From positions 5,999 through 69,998 of the forward strand of contig CAKTVW010000006.1 of NCBI GenBank assembly GCA_934630495.1: a DNA stretch of 64,000 nt, read 5' to 3'. Source of the DNA: an uncultured Oscillospiraceae bacterium (GTDB taxonomy: Bacteria; Bacillota; Clostridia; Oscillospirales; Oscillospiraceae). Position 1 is the stretch's first letter; each line of letters opens with the position of its first letter. The notes below the pieces were generated by a model that was given only the letters and a program-made list of their open reading frames with translations, was not told the DNA's origin and searched no databases. Shown one piece after another: positions 16,268 through 25,620 of the stretch. The position numbers were made by a program, and so were the translations under genes.

Positions 16268-18862
16268 TTATTCAACGACCAGCTCGTGGTCCTTTACGGT
16301 CACGCGAAGCGTGCTGTTCGGAGAAATGTCACCGCGCAGAATGCGCTTCGCAAGCAGCGTTTCGACGGTGTGCTGCAAATAGCGGCGGAGCGGTCTTGCA
16401 CCGTACTGCGGGTCGTATGCCGCGTCGATCACGAACTGCTTTGCCTCGGGCGTCAGCTCGCAGGCAAGCTGCTTGTCCGCAAGACGGTGATTGAGCTGAG
16501 CAAGCTGAAGGTCGACGATGCCGACGATATTTTCCTTGGTCAGCGGCTTATAGAATACGATCTCGTCCAGACGGTTGAGGAACTCCGGGCGGAACGAACG
16601 CTTGAGAAGCTGTTCGACCTTTGCGCGGGCGTCCGCGCTGATCTCGCCGTCCGCGCCGATGCCGTCGAGCAGGTATTCCGAACCGAGGTTGCTCGTCAGG
16701 ATCAGAATGGTGTTTTTGAAATCGACCGTGCGGCCCTGCGAATCGGTGATACGGCCGTCGTCAAGCACCTGCAGAAGTACGTTAAACACGTCCGGGTGCG
16801 CCTTTTCGACCTCGTCGAACAGCACGACGGAATAAGGCTTTCTGCGAACGGCTTCGGTCAACTGGCCGCCCTCGTCGTAGCCGACGTATCCGGGAGGCGC
16901 TCCGATCAGACGGGACACGGAGAACTTCTCCATATACTCGGACATATCGATACGGACCAGATTCTTTTCGTCGTCAAACAGCGCCTCGGCCAGCGCCTTG
17001 GTAAGCTCGGTCTTGCCGACACCGGTCGGACCGAGGAACAGGAAGGAGCCGAGCGGACGGTTCGGGTCCTGAATGCCGGCACGACTGCGCTGGATGGCCT
17101 CGGTGACGGCCTTGACGGCCTCATCCTGCCCGATCACGCGCTTGTGCAGCTCGGCGTCGAGGTGCAGGAGCTTTTCGCGCTCGCCCTCGACCAGCTTCGC
17201 CACGGGAATGCCCGTCCAGCGCTCGACGATCTTTGCGATCTCCTCCTCGGTGACCTTATCGCGCAGGAGATTGCTCTGCTTTGCGCTCTGCGCAAGCTCC
17301 TCCTCGTGGGCAAGCTGCTTCTTCAGCTCGGGCAGCTCGCCGTATTTCAGGCGCGCGGCCGTTTCCAGATCATAGGCCTGCTCGGCCTTTTCGATCTCCG
17401 CGCCGAGGGCTTCGATGCGCTCACGAAGCTGCTGCACCTTGCCGATGGCATTCTTTTCGTTCTCCCACTGCGCCTTCATCGCGTTGAACTTTTCGCGCTG
17501 CTCGGCAAGCTCCTTGCGCAGCTCTGCCAGACGGCCCTTGGAAAGCTCGTCGTCCTCGTTTTTCAGCGCGGCCTCCTCGATCTCCATCTGAATGATCTTC
17601 CGGCGAATGACGTCCAGCTCGGTCGGCATGGAGTCCATCTCCGTACGGATCATCGCGCAGGCCTCGTCGATCAGGTCGATGGCCTTGTCAGGCAGAAAAC
17701 GGTCCGTGATATAGCGGTCGGAGAGCGTGGCGGCGGCAATAATGGCCGAGTCCGTGATTTTTACGCCGTGGTAGACCTCATAGCGTTCCTCCAGACCGCG
17801 CAAAATGGCGATCGTATCCTCGACCGTCGGCTCACTGACCAAGACGGTCTGGAAACGGCGCTCCAAGGCCGGGTCCTTTTCAATATACTTGCGGTATTCG
17901 TCGAGCGTGGTCGCACCGATGCAGTGCAGCTCGCCGCGCGCCAGCATCGGCTTGAGCAGATTGCCCGCGTCCATGCTGCCCTCGGTCTTGCCCGCGCCGA
18001 CGATCGTATGCAGCTCGTCGATAAACAGGATGATGCGGCCCTCGGAGGCCTTGACCTCGTTCAAAACGGCCTTCAGACGTTCCTCAAATTCGCCGCGGTA
18101 TTTTGCGCCCGCGATCAGCGCGCCCATGTCCAGCGAGAAGATCGTCTTGTCCTGCAGGGACTTCGGCACGTCGCCGCGCACGATGCGCTGGGCAAGCCCT
18201 TCGGCAATGGCCGTCTTGCCTACGCCCGGCTCGCCGATCAAAACGGGGTTGTTCTTCGTCTTTCTCGACAGAATGCGGATAACATTGCGGATCTCGTCGT
18301 CGCGGCCGATCACGGGGTCCGTCTTTTTGTCGCGGGCCTTTTTGACCAGATCGGTACCGTATTTGCTCAGCGCCTCATACGTTCCCTCCGGGTTGTCCGT
18401 GGTCACGCGGGCCGTGCCGCGGATGGTCTGCAGCACCTTGAGCGCGGCCTCCTTGGTAATGCGGTAGTCGGAAAACAGGTTCTTTACGGTGTCGTCCGCC
18501 GTGTCCAGCATGGCGAGGAAGAGGTGCTCGACGGAGATGTAGTCGTCGCGCATTGCTTTGGCGGTCTTCTCGGCCTCGGCAAGCAGACGGTCCATGCCGC
18601 GCGAAATATAGAACTGGTCGGCGTCGCGGCCGCTTCCGGTCACGGCGGGCAGCTTGTTCACGGCTGCCTCGGCCGCAGCCTCAAAGCTCTCCGTGCTGAT
18701 GTCCATTTTCTTCAGCCACTGGGGGATCAGCCCGTCCTCCTGCTGCAAAAGTGCCAAGAGCAGATGTGCCTGCTCGATCTGTTGATTCTGATGCTCTGCG
18801 GCGAGGCGCTGCGCGCTCTGGATGGCCTCGGCCGTTTTCTGCGTAAATTGATTGGTATTCAT
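16268..18862 (-). CDS. clpB: ATP-dependent chaperone ClpB
   Basis: An 864-residue Hsp100 disaggregase, full length for the family. Order of domains: Clp N-domain (about residues 1-145), first AAA domain with Walker A GEPGVGKTA (about 206-214) and LFIDELHT, the long coiled-coil middle domain (about 405-525), second AAA domain with GPTGVGKTE (about 606-614) and VVLFDEVEKAHPD, and the C-terminal D2-small domain. It works with DnaK to dissolve protein aggregates. A perfect CIRCE element and a sigma-A promoter lie upstream, so HrcA should repress it. Confidence 0.97.
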   Translation of the reverse strand: MNTNQFTQKTAEAIQSAQRLAAEHQNQQIEQAHLLLALLQQEDGLIPQWLKKMDISTESFEAAAEAAVNKLPAVTGSGRDADQFYISRGMDRLLAEAEKTAKAMRDDYISVEHLFLAMLDTADDTVKNLFSDYRITKEAALKVLQTIRGTARVTTDNPEGTYEALSKYGTDLVKKARDKKTDPVIGRDDEIRNVIRILSRKTKNNPVLIGEPGVGKTAIAEGLAQRIVRGDVPKSLQDKTIFSLDMGALIAGAKYRGEFEERLKAVLNEVKASEGRIILFIDELHTIVGAGKTEGSMDAGNLLKPMLARGELHCIGATTLDEYRKYIEKDPALERRFQTVLVSEPTVEDTIAILRGLEERYEVYHGVKITDSAIIAAATLSDRYITDRFLPDKAIDLIDEACAMIRTEMDSMPTELDVIRRKIIQMEIEEAALKNEDDELSKGRLAELRKELAEQREKFNAMKAQWENEKNAIGKVQQLRERIEALGAEIEKAEQAYDLETAARLKYGELPELKKQLAHEEELAQSAKQSNLLRDKVTEEEIAKIVERWTGIPVAKLVEGEREKLLHLDAELHKRVIGQDEAVKAVTEAIQRSRAGIQDPNRPLGSFLFLGPTGVGKTELTKALAEALFDDEKNLVRIDMSEYMEKFSVSRLIGAPPGYVGYDEGGQLTEAVRRKPYSVVLFDEVEKAHPDVFNVLLQVLDDGRITDSQGRTVDFKNTILILTSNLGSEYLLDGIGADGEISADARAKVEQLLKRSFRPEFLNRLDEIVFYKPLTKENIVGIVDLQLAQLNHRLADKQLACELTPEAKQFVIDAAYDPQYGARPLRRYLQHTVETLLAKRILRGDISPNSTLRVTVKDHELVVE

Positions 18863-18954
18863 AGGGATCTCCTTTCCCGAAAACAGCGTCAGATGCAGGC
18901 CGTTTTCGTTTGCCGCGGCGGGAAGCGGGATATGCCGCTTCCGGCGGCTGGTTT

Positions 18955-18981
18955 TAGCACTCGCACAATGAGAGTGCTAAT
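18955..18981 (-). promoter_or_regulatory. CIRCE element (HrcA operator)
   Basis: TTAGCACTC, nine bases, GAGTGCTAA: a perfect match to the CIRCE consensus. It lies between the clpB promoter and start codon, where bound HrcA would block transcription until heat shock. Confidence 0.96.
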
Positions 18982-18994
18982 TTCTTTAGCTTCA

Positions 18995-19022
18995 TCATAC
19001 CACCCTTTTGGGGTTTGTCAAT
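18995..19022 (-). promoter_or_regulatory. Sigma-A promoter of clpB
   Basis: On the minus strand TTGACA (19017-19022), a 16-base spacer and TATGAT (18995-19000), just upstream of the CIRCE operator. Confidence 0.8.
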
Positions 19023-19115
19023 AGGAAAAAGTATGAATTTTTTGTGACGGTTTCCGACGGAAAAATCGCGCTATGTACGGCGGGAGCATCCCGCCGCTTC
19101 GGCCGCATGAGGCGC

Positions 19116-19268
19116 TTATTGGAGCATTTCCGAAATGCTCTGCTCCATGCTGTCGACTGCCTTCTGCGCCGTTTTGCGCGCCTTCGACTGCTGCGGGAGC
19201 ATCAGGACCGCCGCGCCGCCGGCAGCCATGCCGAGACCGAGAGTCAGAAGAAAACCGCTTACCTTCAT
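19116..19268 (-). CDS. Small YtxH-like membrane-anchored protein
   Basis: A 50-residue protein beginning MKVSGFLLTLGLGMAAGGAA with one glycine-rich membrane helix, then a basic and amphipathic tail (SKARKTAQKAVDSMEQSI). GGAGGCGAACGTA precedes the ATG at 19268. The helix plus KAR..AQ tail resembles the start of YtxH-type proteins. It begins an unlinked unit upstream of clpB; function unknown. Confidence 0.55.
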   Translation of the reverse strand: MKVSGFLLTLGLGMAAGGAAVLMLPQQSKARKTAQKAVDSMEQSISEMLQ

Positions 19269-19457
19269 TACGTTCGCCTCCTTCCGCTTTTTGCAAGGCC
19301 CTGCCGCAGATCGCCGGGAATCCTCCGAATGAACGGACTGCCGCGCCCGACGGAGCTTTTGCTGCTGAAAATCATCGATTTTAGTTCGTACCAAACCTTG
19401 ATTTTCAGCAGGCGCTCCCGCCGGCCGCTCCTGCGATCTGATCAGAGTTGCCTTAGG

Positions 19458-19616
19458 GCAGCACCGCGCAATTGCGCCGACGCGCTTCGCCGGATATTTT
19501 CCGCCAATTCTTTGGCTTGAAAAGTTTGAAATACATACAGTATTCCCGCACTTTTCAAACCTTGACTTGGCAAAAAATCTCTCGTCGAATTTGCTTGCCG
19601 AATTGTGCGGTGCTGC
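19458..19616. repeat. Degenerate palindromic element (about 159 bp)
   Basis: The left arm starts GCAGCACCGCGCAATT and the right arm, read on the other strand, starts GCAGCACCGCACAATT. The similarity continues imperfectly to a shared AAGTTTGAAA/TTTCAAAC core near 19528-19562. It looks like a non-autonomous mobile palindrome. It fills most of the 500-base gap between the small YtxH-like gene and pyrF. Confidence 0.6.
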
Positions 19617-19689
19617 CTTAGCTTTCCCGAAAGGAAGAAAAACTTGCAAAACGGCGGGAAAGTGTCTTTTCCGGTCGTAAAAAACGTGG

Positions 19690-19695
19690 TATAAT
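19690..19695 (+). promoter_or_regulatory. Extended -10 promoter of pyrF
   Basis: TGGTATAAT gives an extended -10 about 75 bases before the start codon; no convincing -35 is present. Confidence 0.4.
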
Positions 19696-19769
19696 AAAGA
19701 AAATAGCGGCGCTTGGACCCACGCGGTAAAAAGCGGCTCCGCGAATGCAGCAATACAGGAGGTAATGTC

Positions 19770-20693
19770 ATGTCCGTCGATGTTTTGCAAGACAAGATCC
19801 GTAAGCTGAAGAGTCCGGTGATGCTCGGGCTCGATCCCTACCTTCCGATCCTGCCCCCGCATATCGTCCGCGACGCCTTTGAGGCGCACGGACAGACGCT
19901 TGAGGCCGCTGCGGAGGCGTATCACCGTTTTTGCAGTGAGCTGCTCCATGCGCTCGCGGGCGTCGCCCCGGCGGTCAAGCTCCAGAGCGCGTGCTTTGAA
20001 GCGCTCGGCGCGGCGGGGATCGCGCAGATGCAGCGCCTCAGCCGCGAGGCGACGGAGCTGGGCTACTATGTTCTGATCGACTCCATGCGCGGAGACGTGG
20101 GAAGCGTCGCGGAGATCTATGCGCAGGCGATGTTCGGCGCGGTTCCCGTCGGCAGCGAGACGCATCGGCTCTATGAATGCGACGCGCTGACGATCAACAG
20201 CTATCTCGGAAGCGACGGCGTCAAGCCGTTCCTGCCCTACTGCAAGCGCGAGGGAAAGAATATTTTCCTGCTGCTCAAGACCTCCAACCGTTCCTCCGGT
20301 GAGGTGCAGGACCTGCTTTCCGGCGACCGCGTGATCTATACCGCCATGGCGGATCTGGTCATGCGCTGGAGCGAGGGCCTTTTCGGCAGATACGGCTACA
20401 GCGAGATCGGTGCGGTTGTGGGCGCGACCTTCCCGCAGACCATGAAGCTCCTGCGGGAAAAATACGATCGCCTGTTCTTCCTCGTGCCCGGCTACGGCGC
20501 ACAGGGCGGCACGGCGAAAAAGGTGCAGCTTGCCTTTGACCGCTTCGGACACGGCGCGATCATCACCGCTTCGCGCAGCATCATCTGCGCGTGGCAGAAG
20601 GAGGGCACCGACGGCACGGACTACTGCGACCGTGCGGTGGATGCCGCGGAAAAAATACGAAAGGATATTTCCAAGCTGGTGACGATCTTATGA
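19770..20693 (+). CDS. pyrF: Orotidine 5'-phosphate decarboxylase (type 2)
   Basis: A 307-residue enzyme that decarboxylates OMP to UMP, the last step of pyrimidine synthesis. MLGLDPYLP near residue 18, AVKLQSACFEALG (about 69-81) and YVLIDSMRGDVGS (about 100-112) are the substrate-binding and catalytic strands (Lys then D..RGD). The 300-residue size is that of the type 2 (longer) subfamily. ATG 19770 follows AGGAGGTAA. Its stop overlaps the next start as ATGA. No other pyr genes are adjacent. Confidence 0.93.
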   Translation: MSVDVLQDKIRKLKSPVMLGLDPYLPILPPHIVRDAFEAHGQTLEAAAEAYHRFCSELLHALAGVAPAVKLQSACFEALGAAGIAQMQRLSREATELGYYVLIDSMRGDVGSVAEIYAQAMFGAVPVGSETHRLYECDALTINSYLGSDGVKPFLPYCKREGKNIFLLLKTSNRSSGEVQDLLSGDRVIYTAMADLVMRWSEGLFGRYGYSEIGAVVGATFPQTMKLLREKYDRLFFLVPGYGAQGGTAKKVQLAFDRFGHGAIITASRSIICAWQKEGTDGTDYCDRAVDAAEKIRKDISKLVTIL

Positions 20694-21718
20694 CCACGAT
20701 TTATCTGATTCGCCATGCGGAGGCCGAAGGCAACATCTTCCGCCGCCTGCAGGGACAATATGATTCCAACATCACGCCGAACGGCATGAAGCAGATCGCG
20801 GCACTCCGCGAACGCTTCGCGGATATTCCGATCGACGCGGTCTACAGCAGTGATCTGACGCGCACCCGCACGACGGCGGGCGCGATCTGGCGGCCGAAGG
20901 GGCTGACGCTGCATACGGATCGGCGTCTGCGGGAAATGGGCGTCGGGCCGTGGGAAAATCTGCCGTTCGGATGGCTCGACCGCACGGAGCCGGAGCTGAA
21001 CCGCGAATTTTCGCAAAGCCCGCGTACATGGCACATCGACGGCAGCGAGCTGTTTTCGGACTACACCGGACGCTTTTTGCAGGCGCTTGAGGAGATCGCA
21101 CGTCGACACGACGGGCAGACCGTGGCGATTTTTGCGCACGGAATGGTACTGCGCGGCACGCTGCTCACCTTATTCTTCCCCGACGATCAGGATGCGGTCG
21201 GACACGGCGAGAATACCGCCGTTTCGCTGCTCCGCGCGGAGAAGGGACGCTATACTTACGATTATCTCAACGACGCGTCGCATCTCACGCCGGAGATATC
21301 TACCGTTGCGCGGCAGCGCTGGTGGCGCGGGAGCCGTTATCGGGAGTTTAATATGTGGTTCCGCGACCCCGCTGCGGAGGACGCGGCGCTGCTTTCCGAA
21401 CAGGGCGTTCCCGAGGGGTGCACGGTGCGTGTGGCGATGCTGGGCGACAATACTGCGGGCATGGTCGCGTTCCGCACGCTCGATCGGACGCAGGCGGAGC
21501 TTACCGCGCTGACGCTGCTCCCCGAACGGCGCGGCATCGGCCTTGCGCCGCAGCTTGTCGGTGAGGCGGTCGGGATCTTGCGGCGGCAGGGCGTAACGGC
21601 TCTGCGGCTGTGCAGGCCCGTTGACGCGCAGTCGGCACAGAGGCTTCTGGAGCGCTGCGGCTTTGCGGGCACGCCCCCGACGCTCGACCTTACCGTCAGA
21701 GTACAGTCGCTGCGGTGA
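20690..21718 (+). CDS. Histidine phosphatase-GNAT acetyltransferase fusion protein
   Basis: A 342-residue two-domain protein. Residues 1-205 are a histidine phosphatase (phosphoglycerate mutase-like) domain with the RHG-type motif LIRHAEAEGN, YSSDLTRTRTTA and the second catalytic histidine in FAHGMVLRG. Residues 230-342 look like a GNAT fold, with LTLLPERRGIGLAPQLV as the acetyl-CoA motif and LLERCGFAGTPPTL at the end. ATG 20690 overlaps the pyrF stop by four bases, so the two are co-translated. Substrates of both domains are unknown. Confidence 0.8.
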   Translation: MTTIYLIRHAEAEGNIFRRLQGQYDSNITPNGMKQIAALRERFADIPIDAVYSSDLTRTRTTAGAIWRPKGLTLHTDRRLREMGVGPWENLPFGWLDRTEPELNREFSQSPRTWHIDGSELFSDYTGRFLQALEEIARRHDGQTVAIFAHGMVLRGTLLTLFFPDDQDAVGHGENTAVSLLRAEKGRYTYDYLNDASHLTPEISTVARQRWWRGSRYREFNMWFRDPAAEDAALLSEQGVPEGCTVRVAMLGDNTAGMVAFRTLDRTQAELTALTLLPERRGIGLAPQLVGEAVGILRRQGVTALRLCRPVDAQSAQRLLERCGFAGTPPTLDLTVRVQSLR

Positions 21719-21741
21719 ATGCTTTATACTGATATAAACCG

Positions 21742-21772
21742 GACGGAGCCGGGCGAAATGCCCGGCTCCGTC
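21742..21772. terminator. Intrinsic terminator between pyrF unit and ddl
   Basis: Perfect 13-bp stem GACGGAGCCGGGC/GCCCGGCTCCGTC with a GAAAT loop, followed by ATTATTTTT. It separates convergent transcription units. Confidence 0.92.
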
Positions 21773-21794
21773 ATTATTTTTAATGGAATCAGTA

Positions 21795-23003
21795 TCAGAG
21801 CTTGCTGCCCGTCTTTGCACCGGCCTTGCCGCCGCCGAAATTACAGTTTTCCAGAATGTTCGACGCAAAGGAATAGAAAATGCTCTCCTCCTCGCGCGCC
21901 CGCGTCAGCGCAAGCTCGATCAGACGGTCAAGGAGCTTCGGATAGGAAAGGCCGAGCGGCTCCCAGAGATAGAACGCCAGGGAACCGGGGATCGTGTTGA
22001 TCTCGTTGATATAGAGCTTGTTTTCGGCGGTGTCCAGCATGAAATCGATCCGCGCGACACCGTTTCCGCCGATGGCGCGGAAGGCCTCGACCGCCATTGT
22101 GCGCACCTTGTCGCGCAGTGCTTCGGGGATATCGGCCGGGATGCGGCGCGACAGGCTTGCCATGCCCTTGCTGCCTCCGGCCTTGGCGCTCTTGCCGCCG
22201 CCCATGTACTTATCCTCATAGCTGAGGATATCCGTTGCGTTGAGCGGCTCCTCGCATTCGGAGGCCACGGCGTCGTCAGCGCTGCCGAGGACCGCGCAGT
22301 TGATCTCGCGCAGATGGACGATCGCAGGCTCGACCAGTACGCGCTCGGCGAAGCGGAAGGCAAGCTCCAGCGCCTCGACAAGCTCCGCGCGGTCATGCGC
22401 CTTGGAAATGCCGACGCTGGAGCCGAGATTGACGGGCTTTACGATAACGGGATAGGCGAACGTGCGCTCGATCTTCATAAGCGTGGCCGCCTCGTCGGCA
22501 TAGTAACGGGCCTTTGCGTAGCAGCGGCCGTCCAGCACGGGAAGCCCTGCGTCGCGGAAGACCAGCTTCATGACGTACTTATCCATTCCCACTGCGGAGG
22601 CCAGCACGTCACAGCCCGCGAACGGTACGCCGAGCGTCCGCAGGTAGCCCTGCAGAGCACCGTCCTCGACGTTCGTACCGTGGACGATGGGGAGCACGAC
22701 ATCGACCGCCCGCTCATAGCGCTTGTGCCCGAATTTTGCCTTCGGCTCGGTCAGTACCATGCGGCCGTCGAGCTTGATCGGGGTCACGCGCGTGCTCTTT
22801 TTCAGCAGCGCCGGGATGTCGCGGTAGGAGCCGATCTCGCCGACCTGCTCGCCGACGTACATCTCGTTTTCCTTGGTCATGTAGACCGGGACAATGTCGT
22901 ATTTTTCGCGGTCCAGACTGCGAACGGCCTGAAGCGCGGAGATCACGGAGACCTCGTGCTCAACGCTTTTCCCGCCGAAGAGAACGGCAACACAGATTTT
23001 CAT
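21795..23003 (-). CDS. ddl: D-alanine--D-alanine ligase
   Basis: A 402-residue ATP-grasp ligase that makes the D-Ala-D-Ala dipeptide of peptidoglycan. Seen: VLFGGKSVEHEVSV at the N-terminus, PIVHGTNVEDGALQG (about 117-131), AGLPVLDG, PVIVKPVNLGSSVGISK (about 190-206), GVARIDFML and LYINEINTIPG near the C-terminus. An inserted KSAKAGGSKG loop replaces the more usual omega-loop spacing. ATG 23003 follows AAGGAGGAAGC. It is the last gene of a hydrolase-murF-ddl operon, so precursor synthesis and its addition to the stem peptide are co-expressed. Confidence 0.94.
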   Translation of the reverse strand: MKICVAVLFGGKSVEHEVSVISALQAVRSLDREKYDIVPVYMTKENEMYVGEQVGEIGSYRDIPALLKKSTRVTPIKLDGRMVLTEPKAKFGHKRYERAVDVVLPIVHGTNVEDGALQGYLRTLGVPFAGCDVLASAVGMDKYVMKLVFRDAGLPVLDGRCYAKARYYADEAATLMKIERTFAYPVIVKPVNLGSSVGISKAHDRAELVEALELAFRFAERVLVEPAIVHLREINCAVLGSADDAVASECEEPLNATDILSYEDKYMGGGKSAKAGGSKGMASLSRRIPADIPEALRDKVRTMAVEAFRAIGGNGVARIDFMLDTAENKLYINEINTIPGSLAFYLWEPLGLSYPKLLDRLIELALTRAREEESIFYSFASNILENCNFGGGKAGAKTGSKL

Positions 23004-23029
23004 AAAAGCTTCCTCCTTATGGATATGGC

Positions 23030-24589
23030 TCAATAATTGTCGGGCAGATCGTTTTCCAGCAGAATGATCTTTTCGCGTCCGTCGGTCCCGAGCGCGTAGG
23101 CTCTTTCGATCGCAGCGTGAATATCCGGCGCGACATAGAGCTTGTTTGCGTCATAGCCCGCCGCGCGCAGACCGTCGACGATCGGAACGGCCTGCTTTTC
23201 TCCGACGGTGATCACATAGTCGCAGACGGCGGCGGCCTCCTCTCCGAAATGTCGGTTCAGCTCGTACTGGCGGCTGCCAAGCTCGACCATGCCGGGCGTG
23301 ACCAGAATGCGGAAGCCGTCGAACAGGGCAAGCGCGTCGAGCGCGGCCTTTGCGCCGCTGGGGTTGGAGTTGTAGGCGTCGTCGATCAGCGTCACGCCGT
23401 TTTTGACAAGAAGCTGCAAACGGTGCGGTACGCTCTCAAGCAGGTGTGCGCGGACGCGCAGTGCCTCGAGCGGAATGCCCAGCTCACAGCAGACGGCGAT
23501 CGCGCCGATCAGGTTGATAACGGAATGGCGGCCGATCAGGCGCACGGTGAACTCGGCGCTTTCCCCGTTCGGGGTGTGCGCCGTGAAGGACGTTCCGCGC
23601 GAGGACGCGCGGATATCGGTCGCGTAGTAGTCGCAGGCGTCGGACAGACCGTAGCGGATCTGCCTGCCGCGATAGGAGGCGGCGGCAGCGCGGACGTTTT
23701 CGTCCTCGAAATTCAGGAATGCCGCGCCGTCGGGGGGGAGCGCGTCGGCCAGCTCGAATTTCGTCTTCTTGATATTTTCCATTGTGCCGAATGTTTCAAG
23801 GTGCTGCGGGCCGACGGAGGTGATCACGCCGTATTTCGGATGCGCGATCCGGCAAAGCTCCGCGATATCTCCGACATGACGGGCGCCCATTTCGCAGACA
23901 AAGACCTGATGCACGGGCCGAAGCTGCTTGCGCACCGTCAGCACGACGCCCATCGGCGTATTGTAGCTCTCGGGGGTCATAAGCGTATTGTATTTGGCCT
24001 GCAAAAGCACGGAGAGAATGTGTTTGACGCTCGTCTTGCCGTAGCTGCCCGTCACGCCGACGGTGATAAGCTCGGGGCAGCTTTGCAGGAGCCGCTTGGC
24101 ATCGCGGATGTAATAGCTGCGGATCGCCCGTTCGATCGGCGCGTTGATCCATGCGGCGACAGACGCGAGCAGGGGAGAGAGAAGCGTGAGCACGCCGACG
24201 ATCGGATAGAACCGTGCCGCGCCGGAGGCGCTTTTCGCCGCGAGGACGCAGACGGCGGTCTCCGCCGCAAGCAGCACGCCCGAGGTGACAAACAGGCGCT
24301 GCATCCGCTTGGTGCAGACGAGGGGCTTTTTGGCCTTGCGCGGGCGGAAGTGCAGCGCAAGCAGCAAAAGCACGGCCGCCAACAGCGGCGCAAACACATT
24401 GCTCCAGCCGTCAAGCAGCGCGGCGGGAATGCACAGCGCCGCAGGAACGAGCAGCGGCAGAAGCTGCCCGATATTTTTCTTTATCCAGCGGAAGTGCGTC
24501 GCCTGCTGATAGGAATTGAGCTGAAGCATGTGCAGCATGTGCCGCAGGCAGAACACCTGACATACGAGCAGCGACAGCATGACTGTCAA
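23030..24589 (-). CDS. murF: Membrane-anchored Mur ligase (MurF-like)
   Basis: About 519 residues. The first roughly 150 hold four or so membrane helices, not part of classical MurF. Then come the Mur-ligase ATPase motifs: TVGVTGSYGKTSVKH, EMGARHVGDIAEL, DDAYNSNPSGAKAALDAL and ILVTPGMVELG. It should add D-Ala-D-Ala to the UDP-MurNAc-tripeptide; the ddl gene next door fits that. The start is uncertain: TTG 24589 is used here, ATG 24580 lies in frame, and the frame stays open with unusual AUU/AUA codons back to the hydrolase stop, whose GGAG could serve as ribosome binding site. Confidence 0.85.
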   Translation of the reverse strand: MTVMLSLLVCQVFCLRHMLHMLQLNSYQQATHFRWIKKNIGQLLPLLVPAALCIPAALLDGWSNVFAPLLAAVLLLLALHFRPRKAKKPLVCTKRMQRLFVTSGVLLAAETAVCVLAAKSASGAARFYPIVGVLTLLSPLLASVAAWINAPIERAIRSYYIRDAKRLLQSCPELITVGVTGSYGKTSVKHILSVLLQAKYNTLMTPESYNTPMGVVLTVRKQLRPVHQVFVCEMGARHVGDIAELCRIAHPKYGVITSVGPQHLETFGTMENIKKTKFELADALPPDGAAFLNFEDENVRAAAASYRGRQIRYGLSDACDYYATDIRASSRGTSFTAHTPNGESAEFTVRLIGRHSVINLIGAIAVCCELGIPLEALRVRAHLLESVPHRLQLLVKNGVTLIDDAYNSNPSGAKAALDALALFDGFRILVTPGMVELGSRQYELNRHFGEEAAAVCDYVITVGEKQAVPIVDGLRAAGYDANKLYVAPDIHAAIERAYALGTDGREKIILLENDLPDNY

Positions 24590-24613
24590 AACGTTCCAAA
24601 GCTTTATGATAAT

Positions 24614-25381
24614 TCACTCCAATCCAAAGAAGGATGCCATGATCCGCGAAAAGACGAACGGCTGGTCGAGGAAGGAAAAGTGACCGGCATTCCGAATGAC
24701 GGCAAGCCCCGCGTGGGGGATCGCCTTTTCCATGAGCCGGGCGTCGGAGAGGGGCGTGGCGGTGTCGTTTTCGCCCCAGATCAGGAGCGTTTCCGGCGTG
24801 ATGCCCGGCAGGAGCGCGGACAGATCCTCGTTAACGACGCGCACCAGACATTGCCGCATCATCGGCGAGGCGGCGTTGTAGTCGGCGGAGCCGTGGCGTT
24901 TCCGAAGCGACTCCAGCGCGTTGGGGAACAGGCTGCGGATCGGCCGCAGGGACAGAATGTGCTTGCAGAATTTGTAGGTCTTCTGCCGCCGAAGGCCCTT
25001 CTGCGTGGGCGTGGGCTTGATGCCCGCGCTGTCGATGAGCACGATGCGGTCGAGGGAAAACGGCAGTCTGCGGTTGGCCAGCTTGATGATGATGCGCCCG
25101 CCGAAGGAGTGTCCGATCAGCGTCAGAGAGGGAAGCGCAAAGGGCTTTAAAAATTCAAGCACGGTGTCGGCGTAGGCGTCGACATCGAACGGTTCGGGCG
25201 GCTCCTGCGACTTGCCGAAGCCGGGCAGGTCGAGCGCAATGACGCGATATCGGGCGGATAGCTGCGCGATCATGGCGCGGTGGACCTCGATGTTCGAGCC
25301 CCAGCCGTGCAGCACGAGGACGGCCTTGCCCTGCCCGACATCCGTGTAGTTGATCCGCATCCCGTTTACAAATGTTTCCAC
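24614..25381 (-). CDS. Alpha/beta hydrolase
   Basis: A 255-residue alpha/beta-hydrolase fold protein. Oxyanion turn HGWGSN (about residues 25-30), nucleophile elbow GHSFGG (Ser about 92), acid in WGENDTATP (about 206-214) and histidine in RNAGHFSFLDQP (about 234). The start is GTG 25381 after AAGGAGCGCTGCT. It is the first gene of the operon that continues with murF and ddl. A cell-wall or lipid substrate is a guess from the operon. Confidence 0.88.
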   Translation of the reverse strand: METFVNGMRINYTDVGQGKAVLVLHGWGSNIEVHRAMIAQLSARYRVIALDLPGFGKSQEPPEPFDVDAYADTVLEFLKPFALPSLTLIGHSFGGRIIIKLANRRLPFSLDRIVLIDSAGIKPTPTQKGLRRQKTYKFCKHILSLRPIRSLFPNALESLRKRHGSADYNAASPMMRQCLVRVVNEDLSALLPGITPETLLIWGENDTATPLSDARLMEKAIPHAGLAVIRNAGHFSFLDQPFVFSRIMASFFGLE

Positions 25382-25458
25382 AGCAGCGCTCCTTGCATTG
25401 ATCTCGCGGCGGAGAGGGATGCCATCGGCATTGCCCTTCCGTGCCTATACAAAACCAA

Positions 25459-25487
25459 TTATAGCAAATTCAAACGGCCATTTCAAG
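25459..25487 (-). promoter_or_regulatory. Sigma-A promoter of the hydrolase-murF-ddl operon
   Basis: On the minus strand TTGAAA (25482-25487), 17 bases, TATAAT (25459-25464), about 78 bases before the GTG start. Confidence 0.75.
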
Positions 25488-25591
25488 TACAGACTGTCGA
25501 GAATCCCGCTTTCCGTCTGCGGAGATATCCGCGAGAGGGCGGCGCCTGCACGATTCTGCACGGCGATTGCCCTGCCGGGCGCGGAAAGCTG

Positions 25592-25620
25592 TTGCATTAC
25601 TGCCGGATCCCTGATATAAT
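25592..25620 (+). promoter_or_regulatory. Sigma-A promoter for the membrane protein-dehydrogenase pair
   Basis: TTGCAT (25592-25597), 17-base spacer, TATAAT (25615-25620), about 92 bases before the start at 25713. Confidence 0.65.

Noticed and set aside
16286..19024. A 912-codon open frame on the plus strand over clpB
   Set aside because: It is exactly antisense to clpB, which has every family motif. The translated product is a Leu/Ala/Gly/Asp-rich mirror with no ribosome binding site.
19018..19296. A 92-codon minus-strand frame over the clpB promoter
   Set aside because: It covers the promoter and overlaps the better supported 50-residue YtxH-like gene, and is Arg/Gly-rich without a start signal.
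23117..25150. A 677-codon plus-strand frame over murF and the hydrolase
   Set aside because: It spans two real genes on the other strand; composition and lack of a start signal mark it as a shadow.
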